Shown: positions 25,131 through 34,267, numbered from the stretch's first letter. The stretch: DNA of 62,754 nt from DASWHX01 sp036397995 (GCA_036397995.1 DASWHX010000183.1:1-62754); one strand, 5' to 3'. The notes: a model not told the origin generated them from the sequence alone. Made by a program: numbers and translations.

Positions 25131-26511
25131 ACTTTTCTAGCCTTCTATAAAGAGAGGATCTTGTTAAGCCCAATTCAGTAGCTGCCTGAGTAATATTACC
25201 ATTATATTTTTTCAATACTTTTCTAATCAAAACTTTTTCAACTTCTTCAAGGTGAAAGTTTTCAATCAGAAATGCATCTTCATCCTTTTCCTGACCTTTG
25301 GAGTTAAATATAAAGTCTTCAGGCTGCAGTACCGAAGTAACGCTCATAATAATGGCACGCTCAAGGGAGTGTTGCAATTCCCTGATATTACCCGGCCAGG
25401 AATATTTTTTCATTCTCGAAATGGCAGCGTCACTTATTTTGTTTACGGATTTATTATATTTTTTTGAATAGTAGTTCAGGAAATGATTGGCCAGAAGAAC
25501 AACATCATCGTCACGCTCACGAAGCGGCGGCATGTTAATTTCAATAGTATTAATTCGGTAAAGTAAGTCTTGCCGGAACTTGTTTTCCTTTACCATATCA
25601 TAGATGGGCAAGTTAGTGGCACAAACCAGACGAATATCTATGGGAATAATTTTATTTGATCCGACCCTGGTAATAGTACGATTTTGAATCGCGGTAAGAA
25701 GTTTTGCCTGCAAGGGGAGCGACAAATTGCCAATTTCATCCAGGAATAAAGTCCCGCCGGATGCAACTTCAAATCGGCCGGCTCTATCTTCCTTTGCATC
25801 CGTAAAAGAGCCTTTCATGTGTCCGAAAAGTTCGCTTTCGAAAAGTGTTTCCGTAATGGAACCTAAATCAACATTGATAAAGACTTCATTAGCCCTGTGG
25901 CTATTCCGGTGGATTGCCCTTGCAACCAATTCCTTGCCGGTCCCATTTTCACCCAAAATGAGTACGTTGGCATCTGTCTTTGCAACCCTGTCTATGGTTT
26001 CATAAATTTTTTCCATCACAAGGCTCTGCCCGATGATTTCCAGGTATTTGTTGTTCAGATCTTCATTCAAATGCTTTTGCTTGGTCCTGAGATCTTTGAT
26101 TTCAAGTTTGCTTTCTCTCAATTTCATGGCTGAATGAAGAGTGGCCAGAAGCTTTTGATTATCCCAGGGTTTCAAAACAAAATCTGTTGCCCCCGCTTTT
26201 ATCGCCTGTACAGCAGTATCTACATCGCCATATGCGGTTATTAATACCACCACAGCGGAAGGATCGATTTCCAGAATCCTCTCCAACCAATAATAACCTT
26301 CTTTGCCGCTGCTCACATCTTTGGTAAAATTCATATCCAATAGAATAATGTCGTAAGATTCATTATTAAGCACTGTTGGCAGCGCTTCAGGACTTTTCTC
26401 CAGATCAACCTGCAAAAAATGTCGCTTCAAAAAGATCTTGGCTGCTTTTAGCAGGTCTTCGTTATCATCAACGATTAGGATTTTGCCTGATTTATTTTGT
26501 GTATTGTTCAT
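25120..26511 (-). CDS. NtrC-type sigma-54-dependent response regulator
   Basis: The 463-residue protein is a full enhancer-binding regulator. It has a receiver (Asp59 phosphoacceptor, Lys114), an AAA+ domain with Walker A GENGTGKE (187-194), sigma-54 contact loop GSFTDA (234-239) and Walker B LFLDEIG, and a C-terminal Fis-type helix-turn-helix (ITQAATELGLTRSSLYRRL, about 440-458). It activates promoters of the -24/-12 class. It is cotranscribed with, and upstream of, the kinase gene. A strong sigma-54 promoter lies 232 bases away in the divergent direction, before the efflux adaptor gene, and is its most likely target. Confidence 0.93.
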   Translation of the reverse strand: MNNTQNKSGKILIVDDNEDLLKAAKIFLKRHFLQVDLEKSPEALPTVLNNESYDIILLDMNFTKDVSSGKEGYYWLERILEIDPSAVVVLITAYGDVDTAVQAIKAGATDFVLKPWDNQKLLATLHSAMKLRESKLEIKDLRTKQKHLNEDLNNKYLEIIGQSLVMEKIYETIDRVAKTDANVLILGENGTGKELVARAIHRNSHRANEVFINVDLGSITETLFESELFGHMKGSFTDAKEDRAGRFEVASGGTLFLDEIGNLSLPLQAKLLTAIQNRTITRVGSNKIIPIDIRLVCATNLPIYDMVKENKFRQDLLYRINTIEINMPPLRERDDDVVLLANHFLNYYSKKYNKSVNKISDAAISRMKKYSWPGNIRELQHSLERAIIMSVTSVLQPEDFIFNSKGQEKDEDAFLIENFHLEEVEKVLIRKVLKKYNGNITQAATELGLTRSSLYRRLEKYGL

Positions 26512-26542
26512 GGTGTCATTTCTGGAGTACCTTACACTATTA

Positions 26543-26550
26543 CAAAGTTA
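26543..26550 (-). promoter_or_regulatory. TAnnTTTG -7 box upstream of the regulator-kinase operon
   Basis: The minus strand reads TAACTTTG, an exact -7 consensus, 31 bases before the regulator ATG. No clear -33 element was found. Confidence 0.4.
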
Positions 26551-26655
26551 ATACCGATGTTCGATTCCGGACTATAAATCCTCTTGTTTCACAATTTTAG
26601 CCGGGTTTTTCGCTTTGCCAGGATCAATCAAACTGGCAGGAACTTAGATATTACC

Positions 26656-26690
26656 GTCCGCTTGCGGACACCTCCGTTCGTGCACGAACG
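26656..26690. promoter_or_regulatory. Two adjacent dyads, candidate enhancer sites
   Basis: GTCCGC-TT-GCGGAC (26656-26669) and the perfect 16-base palindrome CGTTCGTGCACGAACG (26675-26690) lie between the divergent regulator and efflux operons. Their centres are about 108 and 88 bases upstream of the start predicted from the sigma-54 promoter, the usual range for NtrC-type sites. They are markedly more GC-rich than the surrounding sequence, so a REP-like repeat is an alternative. Confidence 0.5.
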
Positions 26691-26742
26691 CGGGAAAAAC
26701 TAACAACCTATGAAAAACGTAGAATAAAGAGGATTCAATCAA

Positions 26743-26759
26743 TTGGCACACTATTGGCA
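26743..26759 (+). promoter_or_regulatory. Sigma-54 (-24/-12) promoter of the efflux operon
   Basis: The sequence TTGGCACACTATTGGCA matches YTGGCACGrNNNTTGCW, with the GG and GC pairs exactly 12 bases apart and three mismatches at less critical positions. Transcription would begin near 26770, 40 bases before the adaptor ATG. An NtrC-type regulator gene lies immediately divergent. Confidence 0.75.
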
Positions 26760-26809
26760 AAACTGTAATTACCTATTTAAGTGACAATTGAAATAAAAAC
26801 TCATTATTG

Positions 26810-28057
26810 ATGGACAAAAAAATTAAAAAGAAGATATGGACATTGAAGAGGTTATCGCTGATTGCCTTCGGAGTCCTCTTCTTTTCCTTCATTCTTTATA
26901 ACTTTATTTGGGCAGACCGTCGATCGAAACTCAATGTTAACCGCGAGAAAATTACTATTGCCACGGTTGACAGGGGTCCTTTTCAGGAGTACATACCACA
27001 AACAGGTACAGTCTTTCCCAAGGAAACCTTTTACCTCGATGCCATTGAGGGTGGAACGATAAAGCGTGTGGTGAAAGAAAGCGGCGCGAATGTGAACCCG
27101 GGAGATGTTATCGTTGAACTCTCTAATTTAAATCGTGAACTTACGGTGATGAGCCAGGAAGCTTCCTATAATGAAAGTATCAACCGGGTTCGGCAAACAA
27201 GACTGGGTGTGACCCAAAATGATCTCCAGCAAAAAGCGGCATTGGCCCAAATAGAAAACCAGTTGGCTATTCTAAAGCCCCAGTATGAGCGGGAAAAAAT
27301 ACTATTTGAGAAAGGCTTGATTGCCCAGCAGCAATTTGAAAGAACAAAAGCTGATTATGAATATAACGTAAAACGTCTTGAATTTACATATACTTCATAT
27401 AGAGAAGATAGTGTGGCCAGAATCCGTCAGCTGCGTGAGTTGGACGATTCGGAGCGAAGAATGAAACAAAGCCTTGAAGGAGTAGGTAAAATTCTTGATA
27501 ACCTGTTTATCCGTTCTCCTATTGAAGGCCAACTGACCACGCCACTGCTGGTAGTGGGTCAGTCAATAAATCAGGGTCAACGCATTGGTTCAGTGGATAT
27601 TGAAGGCAGCTATAAAGTTCAATGTCTTATCGATGAATTGTATCTGCCTAAAATTTCTACAGGCTTAACTGCAACCTTTGACTTTAATAACCAGTCTTAT
27701 TCATTAGAAATTGGATATATATACCCTGGTGTTGATGCTGGAAGGTTTAGCGTTGACATGTTTTTCGCAGGTGAGCAGCCGGCAGGAATCCGGAGGGGTC
27801 AATCTCTGAGACTGAAAATAGCCCTGGGAGGTTCTTCCGAAGAGTTACTGTTGCCTGTCGGTGGTTTCTATAAAGATACAGGCGGAAACTGGGTATACGT
27901 ATTGGAGGATGGTGGTAAGGCGGTGAAGCGGGATGTCCGTTTAGGTAGGAGAAACACAGAATTCTTCGAAGTACTTGAAGGACTTGACCCCGGTGATAGA
28001 GTAATAACTTCCAGCTACGATAATTTTGGAAACAATGAAGTACTAATTCTAAATTAA
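26810..28057 (+). CDS. HlyD/RND-type periplasmic adaptor of an ABC efflux pump
   Basis: The 415-residue protein has an N-terminal membrane anchor (about 10-30, LIAFGVLFFSFILYNFIW), then a lipoyl/barrel-sandwich region around a long coiled-coil hairpin (about 100-215). Beta-barrel and membrane-proximal domains follow (about 240-415). This is the membrane fusion protein layout of MacA/HlyD-type adaptors, which connect an inner-membrane transporter to an outer-membrane channel. I use the ATG at 26810; the in-frame TTG at 26807 adds one codon. It is the first gene after a sigma-54 promoter and is followed after 21 bases by the ABC ATPase gene. No TolC-like gene is in the window. Confidence 0.9.
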   Translation: MDKKIKKKIWTLKRLSLIAFGVLFFSFILYNFIWADRRSKLNVNREKITIATVDRGPFQEYIPQTGTVFPKETFYLDAIEGGTIKRVVKESGANVNPGDVIVELSNLNRELTVMSQEASYNESINRVRQTRLGVTQNDLQQKAALAQIENQLAILKPQYEREKILFEKGLIAQQQFERTKADYEYNVKRLEFTYTSYREDSVARIRQLRELDDSERRMKQSLEGVGKILDNLFIRSPIEGQLTTPLLVVGQSINQGQRIGSVDIEGSYKVQCLIDELYLPKISTGLTATFDFNNQSYSLEIGYIYPGVDAGRFSVDMFFAGEQPAGIRRGQSLRLKIALGGSSEELLLPVGGFYKDTGGNWVYVLEDGGKAVKRDVRLGRRNTEFFEVLEGLDPGDRVITSSYDNFGNNEVLILN

Positions 28058-28078
28058 CAACCATAAAGACTTTCAACA

Positions 28079-28780
28079 ATGAGTAACACCATGATCAAAA
28101 TCAAAGGACTAACAAAGTTGTACACCACCGATGAAGTGGAAACGACAGCCCTTAACAGCATAGACATTGAGATCCAGGAAGGAGAATTTGTCGCCGTTAT
28201 GGGACCATCCGGATGCGGAAAATCAACCTTACTGAACATTTTAGGATTATTGGATAATCCTACCGATGGTGAGTATTGGTTTGGTGAGCATGAAGTTTCA
28301 AAATTCAGTGAAAGGCAGAGAGCCCAACTGAGAAAAGGATCCATCGGATTCGTATTTCAGAGCTTTAACCTGATTGATGAATTGACCGTTTTTGAAAACG
28401 TAGAACTTCCTTTGCTTTACCTTAAAGTACCATCAAAAGTAAGAAAAGAAAAGGTGGAAGAAGTGCTGGAACGCATGAACATCATGCATCGAAGAAATCA
28501 CTTTCCTCAACAATTATCCGGAGGTCAGCAGCAAAGGGTCGCAATTGCCAGGGCAATCGTGGCAAGACCCAAATTAATATTGGCGGATGAACCCACCGGT
28601 AACCTCGATTCAACTAATGGTGAAGAGGTTATGAAATTGCTTGCCCAGCTAAACGAGGAAGGAACTACTATTATCATGGTAACTCACTCACCTTATGATG
28701 CAAATTACGCTCATAGAATCATCAACTTGTTTGATGGTAAAGTTGTGACTGAGAATATCAAAGAGCAATTCCACATTTAA
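28079..28780 (+). CDS. ABC transporter ATP-binding protein (MacB/LolD-like)
   Basis: The 233-residue ATPase has Walker A GPSGCGKS (42-49), the Q-loop in FVFQSFNLID, signature LSGGQ (146-150), Walker B LILADE (166-171) with the PTGNLDS segment, and the switch histidine in MVTHSPYD. Sequence and size place it with the MacB/LolD/FtsE group, which powers FtsX-like permeases. It follows the adaptor gene closely. The downstream permeases have no fused ATPase and therefore probably share it. A hairpin terminator lies between this gene and the first permease. An alternative start is at 28091. Confidence 0.93.
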   Translation: MSNTMIKIKGLTKLYTTDEVETTALNSIDIEIQEGEFVAVMGPSGCGKSTLLNILGLLDNPTDGEYWFGEHEVSKFSERQRAQLRKGSIGFVFQSFNLIDELTVFENVELPLLYLKVPSKVRKEKVEEVLERMNIMHRRNHFPQQLSGGQQQRVAIARAIVARPKLILADEPTGNLDSTNGEEVMKLLAQLNEEGTTIIMVTHSPYDANYAHRIINLFDGKVVTENIKEQFHI

Positions 28781-28795
28781 TATAATTATACCAAA

Positions 28796-28826
28796 GGGGC
28801 AATCGAAAGATTGTCCCTGGTTTTTT
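28796..28826 (+). terminator. Rho-independent terminator between ABC ATPase and permease genes
   Basis: GGGGCAATC (28796-28804) pairs with GATTGTCCC (28809-28817) through a GAAA loop, with one G-U pair, and is followed three bases later by six T residues. It lies inside the apparent efflux operon and would reduce expression of the permeases relative to the adaptor and ATPase. Confidence 0.75.
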
Positions 28827-28848
28827 AGCCTGACCAACCCAAATTTTA

Positions 28849-28876
28849 CAGAGTTAATGCAACTTCAATAACTCTG
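28849..28876. repeat. Inverted repeat before the first permease gene
   Basis: CAGAGTTA (28849-28856) and TAACTCTG (28869-28876) form perfect 8-base arms with a 12-base spacer, 28 bases before the permease ATG. It could be a leader hairpin or an operator. Confidence 0.4.
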
Positions 28877-28903
28877 GTATTGTCTTATCTTAAAAACACT
28901 ACC

Positions 28904-31282
28904 ATGCTGAAAAACTACATTAAGATTACCATCAGGAGCTTAATGAAGAGCAAAATCTTTGTCTTCATTAATATTATTGGGATGGGGCTGGCCCTGGCGT
29001 GCTGTGTTGTAGCGTATTTGAATTATAAATACGCGTATGGGTTTGATTCCGATCAATTGAACCGGAAGGAGATATACCGGATTGATTTTACCCGTGTATT
29101 TGAAGGACGATCAAGAGACTGGGGAATTACCCCCCTGCCTCTTGGAACCGCAATTAAAGAAAATATACCGGAGCTGGAAGAGGTTGTGCGATATCACCCG
29201 ACTGGAGGCAATATTCGTATTGAGGAAGATCTGTTCAATACGAACATCACTTATGTTGATGAAAAATTCTTTGAAGTCTTTTCTTTCCCATTGAAATACG
29301 GTAATAGTAACGAATTATCAGATCCTTCAAAGATTTTCATTTCAGAAAATCTGGCAGCAAAATATTTTGGGAATGAAGATCCAGTAGGCCGGCAGATAAC
29401 TCAAGTCCTTGATAGCGGCAAACGAGAATATGTAGTTGCAGGCGTAATTGCCAGGATGCAAAGCAATTCAAGTTTTACTTTTGTGGAATCAATTACTAAT
29501 TGGGCTAACTACAAGGGAACGTATCCAAATCTTGATGAAAATAACTGGGGAGCCTGGAGCACTGTCTTTCTTAAAATTAGCGATCCATCAAGAATTAATG
29601 CGATAGAAGGACAGCTTCAGCAGTACGTAGAACCGCAAAACCTGGCAAGGGAGGATTTCAAAGTAACCAGTTACTACATTGAACCTTTTGATGGCATGGC
29701 AGAAAGGACCAGGGAAAAAGAAATGGATAGCTATACCAGGGAGGGTTTGCCTACACCTGCAGCAATTGTACCTGCAATAATGGCTGTCCTGATTCTTTTG
29801 ATTGCCTGCTTTAATTTTACCAACACGAGCATAGCCATTTCAGGCCGTAGATTGAAAGAAATCGGACTTAGAAAAGTAATGGGAGGGAGGAGAAAACAAT
29901 TGGTTATTCAGTTTCTTGCTGAAAATATAGCCTTATGCCTAATCGCAATGATTGCAGGCTTGCTCATGGCCGAATACCTGGTTCCAAAATATTCGCAGAT
30001 GTGGGAGTTTCTGGATATCGAATTAAGTTATGTCAACAATGTTGGATTCTTCGGATTTCTTTTCGTGCTTTTGCTTTTTGCAGGACTTGTTGCCGGAAGT
30101 TACCCTGCGTTTTATATAAGCAGATTTGATCCAACCCGGATATTAAAAGGAACCGCGAAGTTTGGAGGCGCGGGAGCAATTCCAAAGCTATTGTTGGGCT
30201 TGCAATATGTTATATCCATGCTTGCAATTATTATGGGTATCGCGTTTGTTCAAAATGCCAGATATCAGGAAGAATTAGATTTGGGATTTGACAAGGCTGG
30301 AGTGATATATACTTACGTGAACAATTTTAATGAATTTGAGATTTATAGAAATGCTTTAGCTGAAAATCCTGATATTGAAGTTATCGCTGGATCGGAATAT
30401 CAACTTTACAGCAGTGGAAGAAATGATCCCGTAAGATATGAAGACAAACAAATTGAAACTGATATTTTACATGTGGGTGACGATTACCTGAAGGCCATGA
30501 GCATAGATATTATCGAAGGGAGGTCCTTCGCTGAAGATTCCGAAACCGATCGTCTTGAATCAATTCTGGTATCCCCTTCCTTTATAAGCCAAATTGGCTG
30601 GACAGATAATCCGATAGGAAAGAGAATTGTGTGGGCAGACACGATTTCTCTGTACGTGATTGGTGTGGTTAAGGATATTTATACCAACGGATTGTGGGAT
30701 GAACTTGATCCCATGATTATCCGGTATGTGCCGGAAAAGGATTACAGATTCCTTACGGTAAAGACCTCCGCGATGAAAATCCTGGAAGTAAATGAGTTTA
30801 TGAAAGACAAATGGAATGAAATTTTTCCAACGCGTTTATATTCAGGCCGCAGCCTTGATGAAGTATTGAGAGAATCTGCTGAGGTAAATGAAAATATAAT
30901 AAAAATGTTTTTGTTCCTGGGCATTATTGCTACCATACTTTCCGCAACCGGCCTGTTTACTCTGGTTTCACTAACTATTATAAGGCGGATGAAGGAAATA
31001 GGAGTGAGGAAAGTGCTTGGCGCCTCAGTAGTAAACATAGCGAAAAATCTGAATCGTCAGTTTTTCATAATTTTAGTGATTGCAGCAATTTTGGGTTCAG
31101 TGTTGGGCAGCTACATGGGATCAATGTTAATGGATTCCATTTGGAAATACTATGTAGCAATGAATATTCCATCCGCGATCATATCTGTTCTTTTGATGCT
31201 TTTAATCTCGTTAATAACAGTTGGCTTTAAAGTATATAACGCCGCAATGCTCAATCCGGTTAATACGCTCCGATCAGAATAA
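28904..31282 (+). CDS. ABC transporter permease, FtsX/MacB-like (first paralogue)
   Basis: The 792-residue protein has the doubled FtsX/MacB layout. It has a membrane helix near 15-35 followed by a periplasmic MacB_PCD domain, then three helices at about 275-420. A fourth helix near 430-450, a second periplasmic domain and three C-terminal helices (about 665-785) follow. The cytoplasmic turn KEIGLRKVMGGRRKQL near 300 and its C-terminal counterpart KEIGVRKVLGAS near 695 are the coupling segments to the ATPase. I use the ATG at 28904, not the TTG 24 bases upstream. With the adaptor and ATPase it should form a tripartite exporter or a mechanotransmitter; the substrate is unknown. Confidence 0.88.
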   Translation: MLKNYIKITIRSLMKSKIFVFINIIGMGLALACCVVAYLNYKYAYGFDSDQLNRKEIYRIDFTRVFEGRSRDWGITPLPLGTAIKENIPELEEVVRYHPTGGNIRIEEDLFNTNITYVDEKFFEVFSFPLKYGNSNELSDPSKIFISENLAAKYFGNEDPVGRQITQVLDSGKREYVVAGVIARMQSNSSFTFVESITNWANYKGTYPNLDENNWGAWSTVFLKISDPSRINAIEGQLQQYVEPQNLAREDFKVTSYYIEPFDGMAERTREKEMDSYTREGLPTPAAIVPAIMAVLILLIACFNFTNTSIAISGRRLKEIGLRKVMGGRRKQLVIQFLAENIALCLIAMIAGLLMAEYLVPKYSQMWEFLDIELSYVNNVGFFGFLFVLLLFAGLVAGSYPAFYISRFDPTRILKGTAKFGGAGAIPKLLLGLQYVISMLAIIMGIAFVQNARYQEELDLGFDKAGVIYTYVNNFNEFEIYRNALAENPDIEVIAGSEYQLYSSGRNDPVRYEDKQIETDILHVGDDYLKAMSIDIIEGRSFAEDSETDRLESILVSPSFISQIGWTDNPIGKRIVWADTISLYVIGVVKDIYTNGLWDELDPMIIRYVPEKDYRFLTVKTSAMKILEVNEFMKDKWNEIFPTRLYSGRSLDEVLRESAEVNENIIKMFLFLGIIATILSATGLFTLVSLTIIRRMKEIGVRKVLGASVVNIAKNLNRQFFIILVIAAILGSVLGSYMGSMLMDSIWKYYVAMNIPSAIISVLLMLLISLITVGFKVYNAAMLNPVNTLRSE

Positions 31283-31345
31283 AAAACTGGCCTTGTATTG
31301 CAGAAGGTATTATATTGAAGTCGAAACCTTTCAAAAAGTAGAAGT

Positions 31346-33733
31346 ATGATCAAGAATTACCTGTCTATAGCCTTCCGGAATATCAGGAGAAATTCACTGT
31401 ATTCAATCATCAACATTCTGGGATTATCAGTAGGGATAGCCTGTTGCCTGCTTATTCTCAGTTACGTTCGGTATGAACTGAGCTTTGATCTGCCTCACAA
31501 AAAAAATGACCGGATATACCGGGTCTACATGGATGCAAATTTTGGCGGGCAGCAAGCCCTTATCGGCGTAACACCTAATATTATCGCTCCCATCCTTCAG
31601 TCTCAATTTCCTGAGGTCGAAAAAGTAGTAAGGGTCTACAATATTGGAAAATTCAGGCCACAAATAGTGAAAGTTAAAGAGGAGCTCTATGAGGAGAAAA
31701 ATTTCTATTATGCCGATTCTTCCATATTTGAGATATTCACTTTTCAACCCGTTTATGGCCAACTGGACGGTTCTCTTGACAAGCCAAACACCCTGGTGCT
31801 TACACAGTCAGCTTCACAAAAGTATTTTGGAAATAAAAATCCTGTTGGCTCTGTTGTTAATGTTAACGGCAACACAGATTATGAAATAACCGCAGTAATA
31901 GAAGATATGCCCAACAATGTTCACTTCAGATTTGATATGGTAGGTTCTTTTCAGGGCTTAAGCTGGGCTAAGCCGGAAAACCTGACTTTCGGTTCAGCAA
32001 ACTTTTATACCTACGTTTTGCTTTACCCCGGAGCTGACCATCAAAACTTTGAAGATAATGTTGCGACCTATACGGAGAATACTTACGGAGGACAATGGAA
32101 ACAGTCTGGTTTTTTCCTGACCCTGAAAATGGAACCGCTAAAGGATATCTACCTGAGATCACCAATTGATAATGACATTGATAAAAAGAGCGACATCCGG
32201 TATGTATACATCTTTTCTTTTATTGCAATCCTGGTGCTGGTCATAGCCTGCATTAATTACATGAACCTGGCAACGGCAAGAGGTTCAGAACGTGCCAAGG
32301 AAGTGGGGATGCGAAAAATGTTAGGCGCCAGAAAAAATGAGTTAATCTCTCAGTTTATGGGAGAATCAATTCTGATAACCGGCTTCGCGATTTTTTCCGC
32401 TATAGTGATGGTAGAATTACTAATGCCTGTGTTCAGAGAACTATCAGGCAGGCAACTCCAAAATTCTGTTTCTGAACCAATATTGATTTCCTCGCTGGCT
32501 GGAATCTGGATCGGAGTTAGTTTACTAGCCGGCTTTTATCCCGCGGTGATATTATCATCCTTCAAACCTTCAAAAGTGTTGAAAGGAAGTTTCAAATCTT
32601 CCGCGGCAGGCAGAGGCCTGCGAAAAATATTAGTAGTTCTTCAGTTTGCCATCTCTATTTTCCTCATTGCCGGAACAATAGTCATCTTCAGGCAATTGGA
32701 TTTCATTCAGAACAAGAAATTAGGATATGACAAAGACCAGGTTATAGCTGTCCCAATTGATAACAAAATAGCTGGAAACCTGGACATTTTCAAAAATGAA
32801 TTCGTATCAATACCCGGTGTTATTAATGTCACGGCGGCATCCGAAACGCCTTCGGATGTTAAAGGAGGGTATTCCTATATTTTCGAAGGAAGGTCATTGG
32901 ATGAGTCAATGTCAGTGAATGCAATGGCAGTGGATATTGATTTTATTAAAACACTGGGGATTGAAGTAGTCTCCGGGAGGGACTACAGCGAAGACAGCAA
33001 GCAAAAGCCGGATTTCTCCTTCATATTCAATGAAGCAGCGGCAAGCCGCTCAGGACTGAGTATTGAAAACCTGATTGGTGAACGGATTTCCCTTAACGGC
33101 AGAAATGGAGTGGTGACAGGGATTATGAAGGATTTTCACTTTACTTCTATGTATAGAGAAATTGGACCACTGATTCTATTCATTGAGCCCAGTCAGTTTG
33201 CCTATATGATGATAAAGATTGACGGCCAAAATATTCAGCAGACCCTAAACACCCTGGCCACTAAATGGAAGACTCTGGCTTCGCATCGCCCGTTTGAATA
33301 TGGGTTTCTTGATGATGAATTTACCCGGTTATACGCTGCAGAAATGAAAGTTGGTGAATTATTTTCTGTGTTCGCTATTGTTGCGATTTTTATTGCATCC
33401 CTGGGATTGCTGGGTTTGGCCGCTTATATGGCATCACAACGCGCCAAGGAGATTTCTGTTAGAAAAGTAATGGGAGCCAGCGTAGGCAGGGTTGTATTAC
33501 TCCTTTCCTTCGATTTTGCCAGGCTTGTGCTGATAGCCTTCATAATCTCAGCGCCATTAGCCTACTATATTATGAACAACTGGCTTAATGAATTTGTTTA
33601 CAGAGTCTCTTTTGGAGTGGAGACGCTTTTAATTGCAGGATTATTGGCATTTATAATCGCTTGGGGAACAGTTGCCTGGCAGGCATTCAAGGCAGCAACA
33701 ATAAATCCCGTTGATATTCTCAGGTATGAATAA
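31346..33733 (+). CDS. ABC transporter permease, FtsX/MacB-like (second paralogue)
   Basis: The 795-residue protein shares the layout of the first permease. It has a helix near 18-40 (IINILGLSVGIACCLLILSY), a first MacB_PCD domain, helices near 285-450, a second periplasmic domain, and three helices at about 670-785. Coupling segments KEVGMRKMLGARKNEL and KEISVRKVMGASVGRV are present. It lies 63 bases after the first permease in the same direction and ends with NPVDILRYE, a common C-terminal signature of this Bacteroidota family. Whether it pairs with the first permease or forms separate homodimers cannot be told from sequence. Confidence 0.88.
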   Translation: MIKNYLSIAFRNIRRNSLYSIINILGLSVGIACCLLILSYVRYELSFDLPHKKNDRIYRVYMDANFGGQQALIGVTPNIIAPILQSQFPEVEKVVRVYNIGKFRPQIVKVKEELYEEKNFYYADSSIFEIFTFQPVYGQLDGSLDKPNTLVLTQSASQKYFGNKNPVGSVVNVNGNTDYEITAVIEDMPNNVHFRFDMVGSFQGLSWAKPENLTFGSANFYTYVLLYPGADHQNFEDNVATYTENTYGGQWKQSGFFLTLKMEPLKDIYLRSPIDNDIDKKSDIRYVYIFSFIAILVLVIACINYMNLATARGSERAKEVGMRKMLGARKNELISQFMGESILITGFAIFSAIVMVELLMPVFRELSGRQLQNSVSEPILISSLAGIWIGVSLLAGFYPAVILSSFKPSKVLKGSFKSSAAGRGLRKILVVLQFAISIFLIAGTIVIFRQLDFIQNKKLGYDKDQVIAVPIDNKIAGNLDIFKNEFVSIPGVINVTAASETPSDVKGGYSYIFEGRSLDESMSVNAMAVDIDFIKTLGIEVVSGRDYSEDSKQKPDFSFIFNEAAASRSGLSIENLIGERISLNGRNGVVTGIMKDFHFTSMYREIGPLILFIEPSQFAYMMIKIDGQNIQQTLNTLATKWKTLASHRPFEYGFLDDEFTRLYAAEMKVGELFSVFAIVAIFIASLGLLGLAAYMASQRAKEISVRKVMGASVGRVVLLLSFDFARLVLIAFIISAPLAYYIMNNWLNEFVYRVSFGVETLLIAGLLAFIIAWGTVAWQAFKAATINPVDILRYE

Positions 33734-34036
33734 TTGGACAAGTATTAGTAGTTTTGCGAGAGTATAAAGTACTTATATCTGCTGGATGTTCAAAAATCAG
33801 CTTCAATTTCATCATCCTTCAGAATCTCTCAAGCCAGAATATTATTATTATTTCTAAACATTTCCATCCCTTAAAAAGGTTGAAAATACGCCTTGGGACT
33901 GATTTTTAGCAATTGAGGGGATATTAGCCAGAAATATTTATTTTACAATGATAATTATCTATGAAATTTATTAATCAATTTTGTATTTTACGCCTGTAAA
34001 GTAAAACTACCAACTAACAAATAAATTAATAAGTAA
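33734..34036. other. Intergenic region, no gene seen
   Basis: About 300 bases of AT-rich sequence separate the second permease from the LuxR-type gene. I see no convincing frame or RNA gene and no strong terminator. TTTTAC and GTAAAA half-sites around 33987-34007, just before the regulator gene, could be a weak operator. Confidence 0.4.
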
Positions 34037-34267
34037 ATGAAACCACAATTAACTACCAGGGAATTACAAATCCTAAAACTGATCCTTAAGCAGAAAACTT
34101 CAAGAGAGATTGGTGACAAAATTGGAATTTCCAGAAGAACTGTAGAAAAAGTTCGTGCTTCTTTATTGGAGAAAACAAAATCCGTGAATGCTGTAGGTTT
34201 AGTAGCCTGGGCTATTAATAACGACATTGTTTCTGTGAGCTCCAAGAAGCCACGAATCAGACTTTAG
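34037..34267 (+). CDS. Stand-alone LuxR-type helix-turn-helix protein
   Basis: The 76-residue protein is almost entirely a GerE/LuxR DNA-binding domain (about 5-65): LTTRELQILKLILKQKTSRE, then the recognition helix region ISRRTVEKVRASLLEK. The C-terminal helix VNAVGLVAWAINNDIV follows. There is no receiver or ligand domain, so its activity would be set by expression level or by a partner protein. It sits alone between the efflux genes and a large exported protein gene, with 300 bases of AT-rich DNA upstream. Its targets are unknown, and autoregulation is possible. Confidence 0.85.
   Translation: MKPQLTTRELQILKLILKQKTSREIGDKIGISRRTVEKVRASLLEKTKSVNAVGLVAWAINNDIVSVSSKKPRIRL

Noticed and set aside
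31287..31302. CTGGCC...TTGCA before the second permease, a possible sigma-54 promoter
   Set aside because: The GG-GC spacing is 11 instead of 12 bases and the -24 box lacks AC. Spacing is strict for this class, so it was not called.
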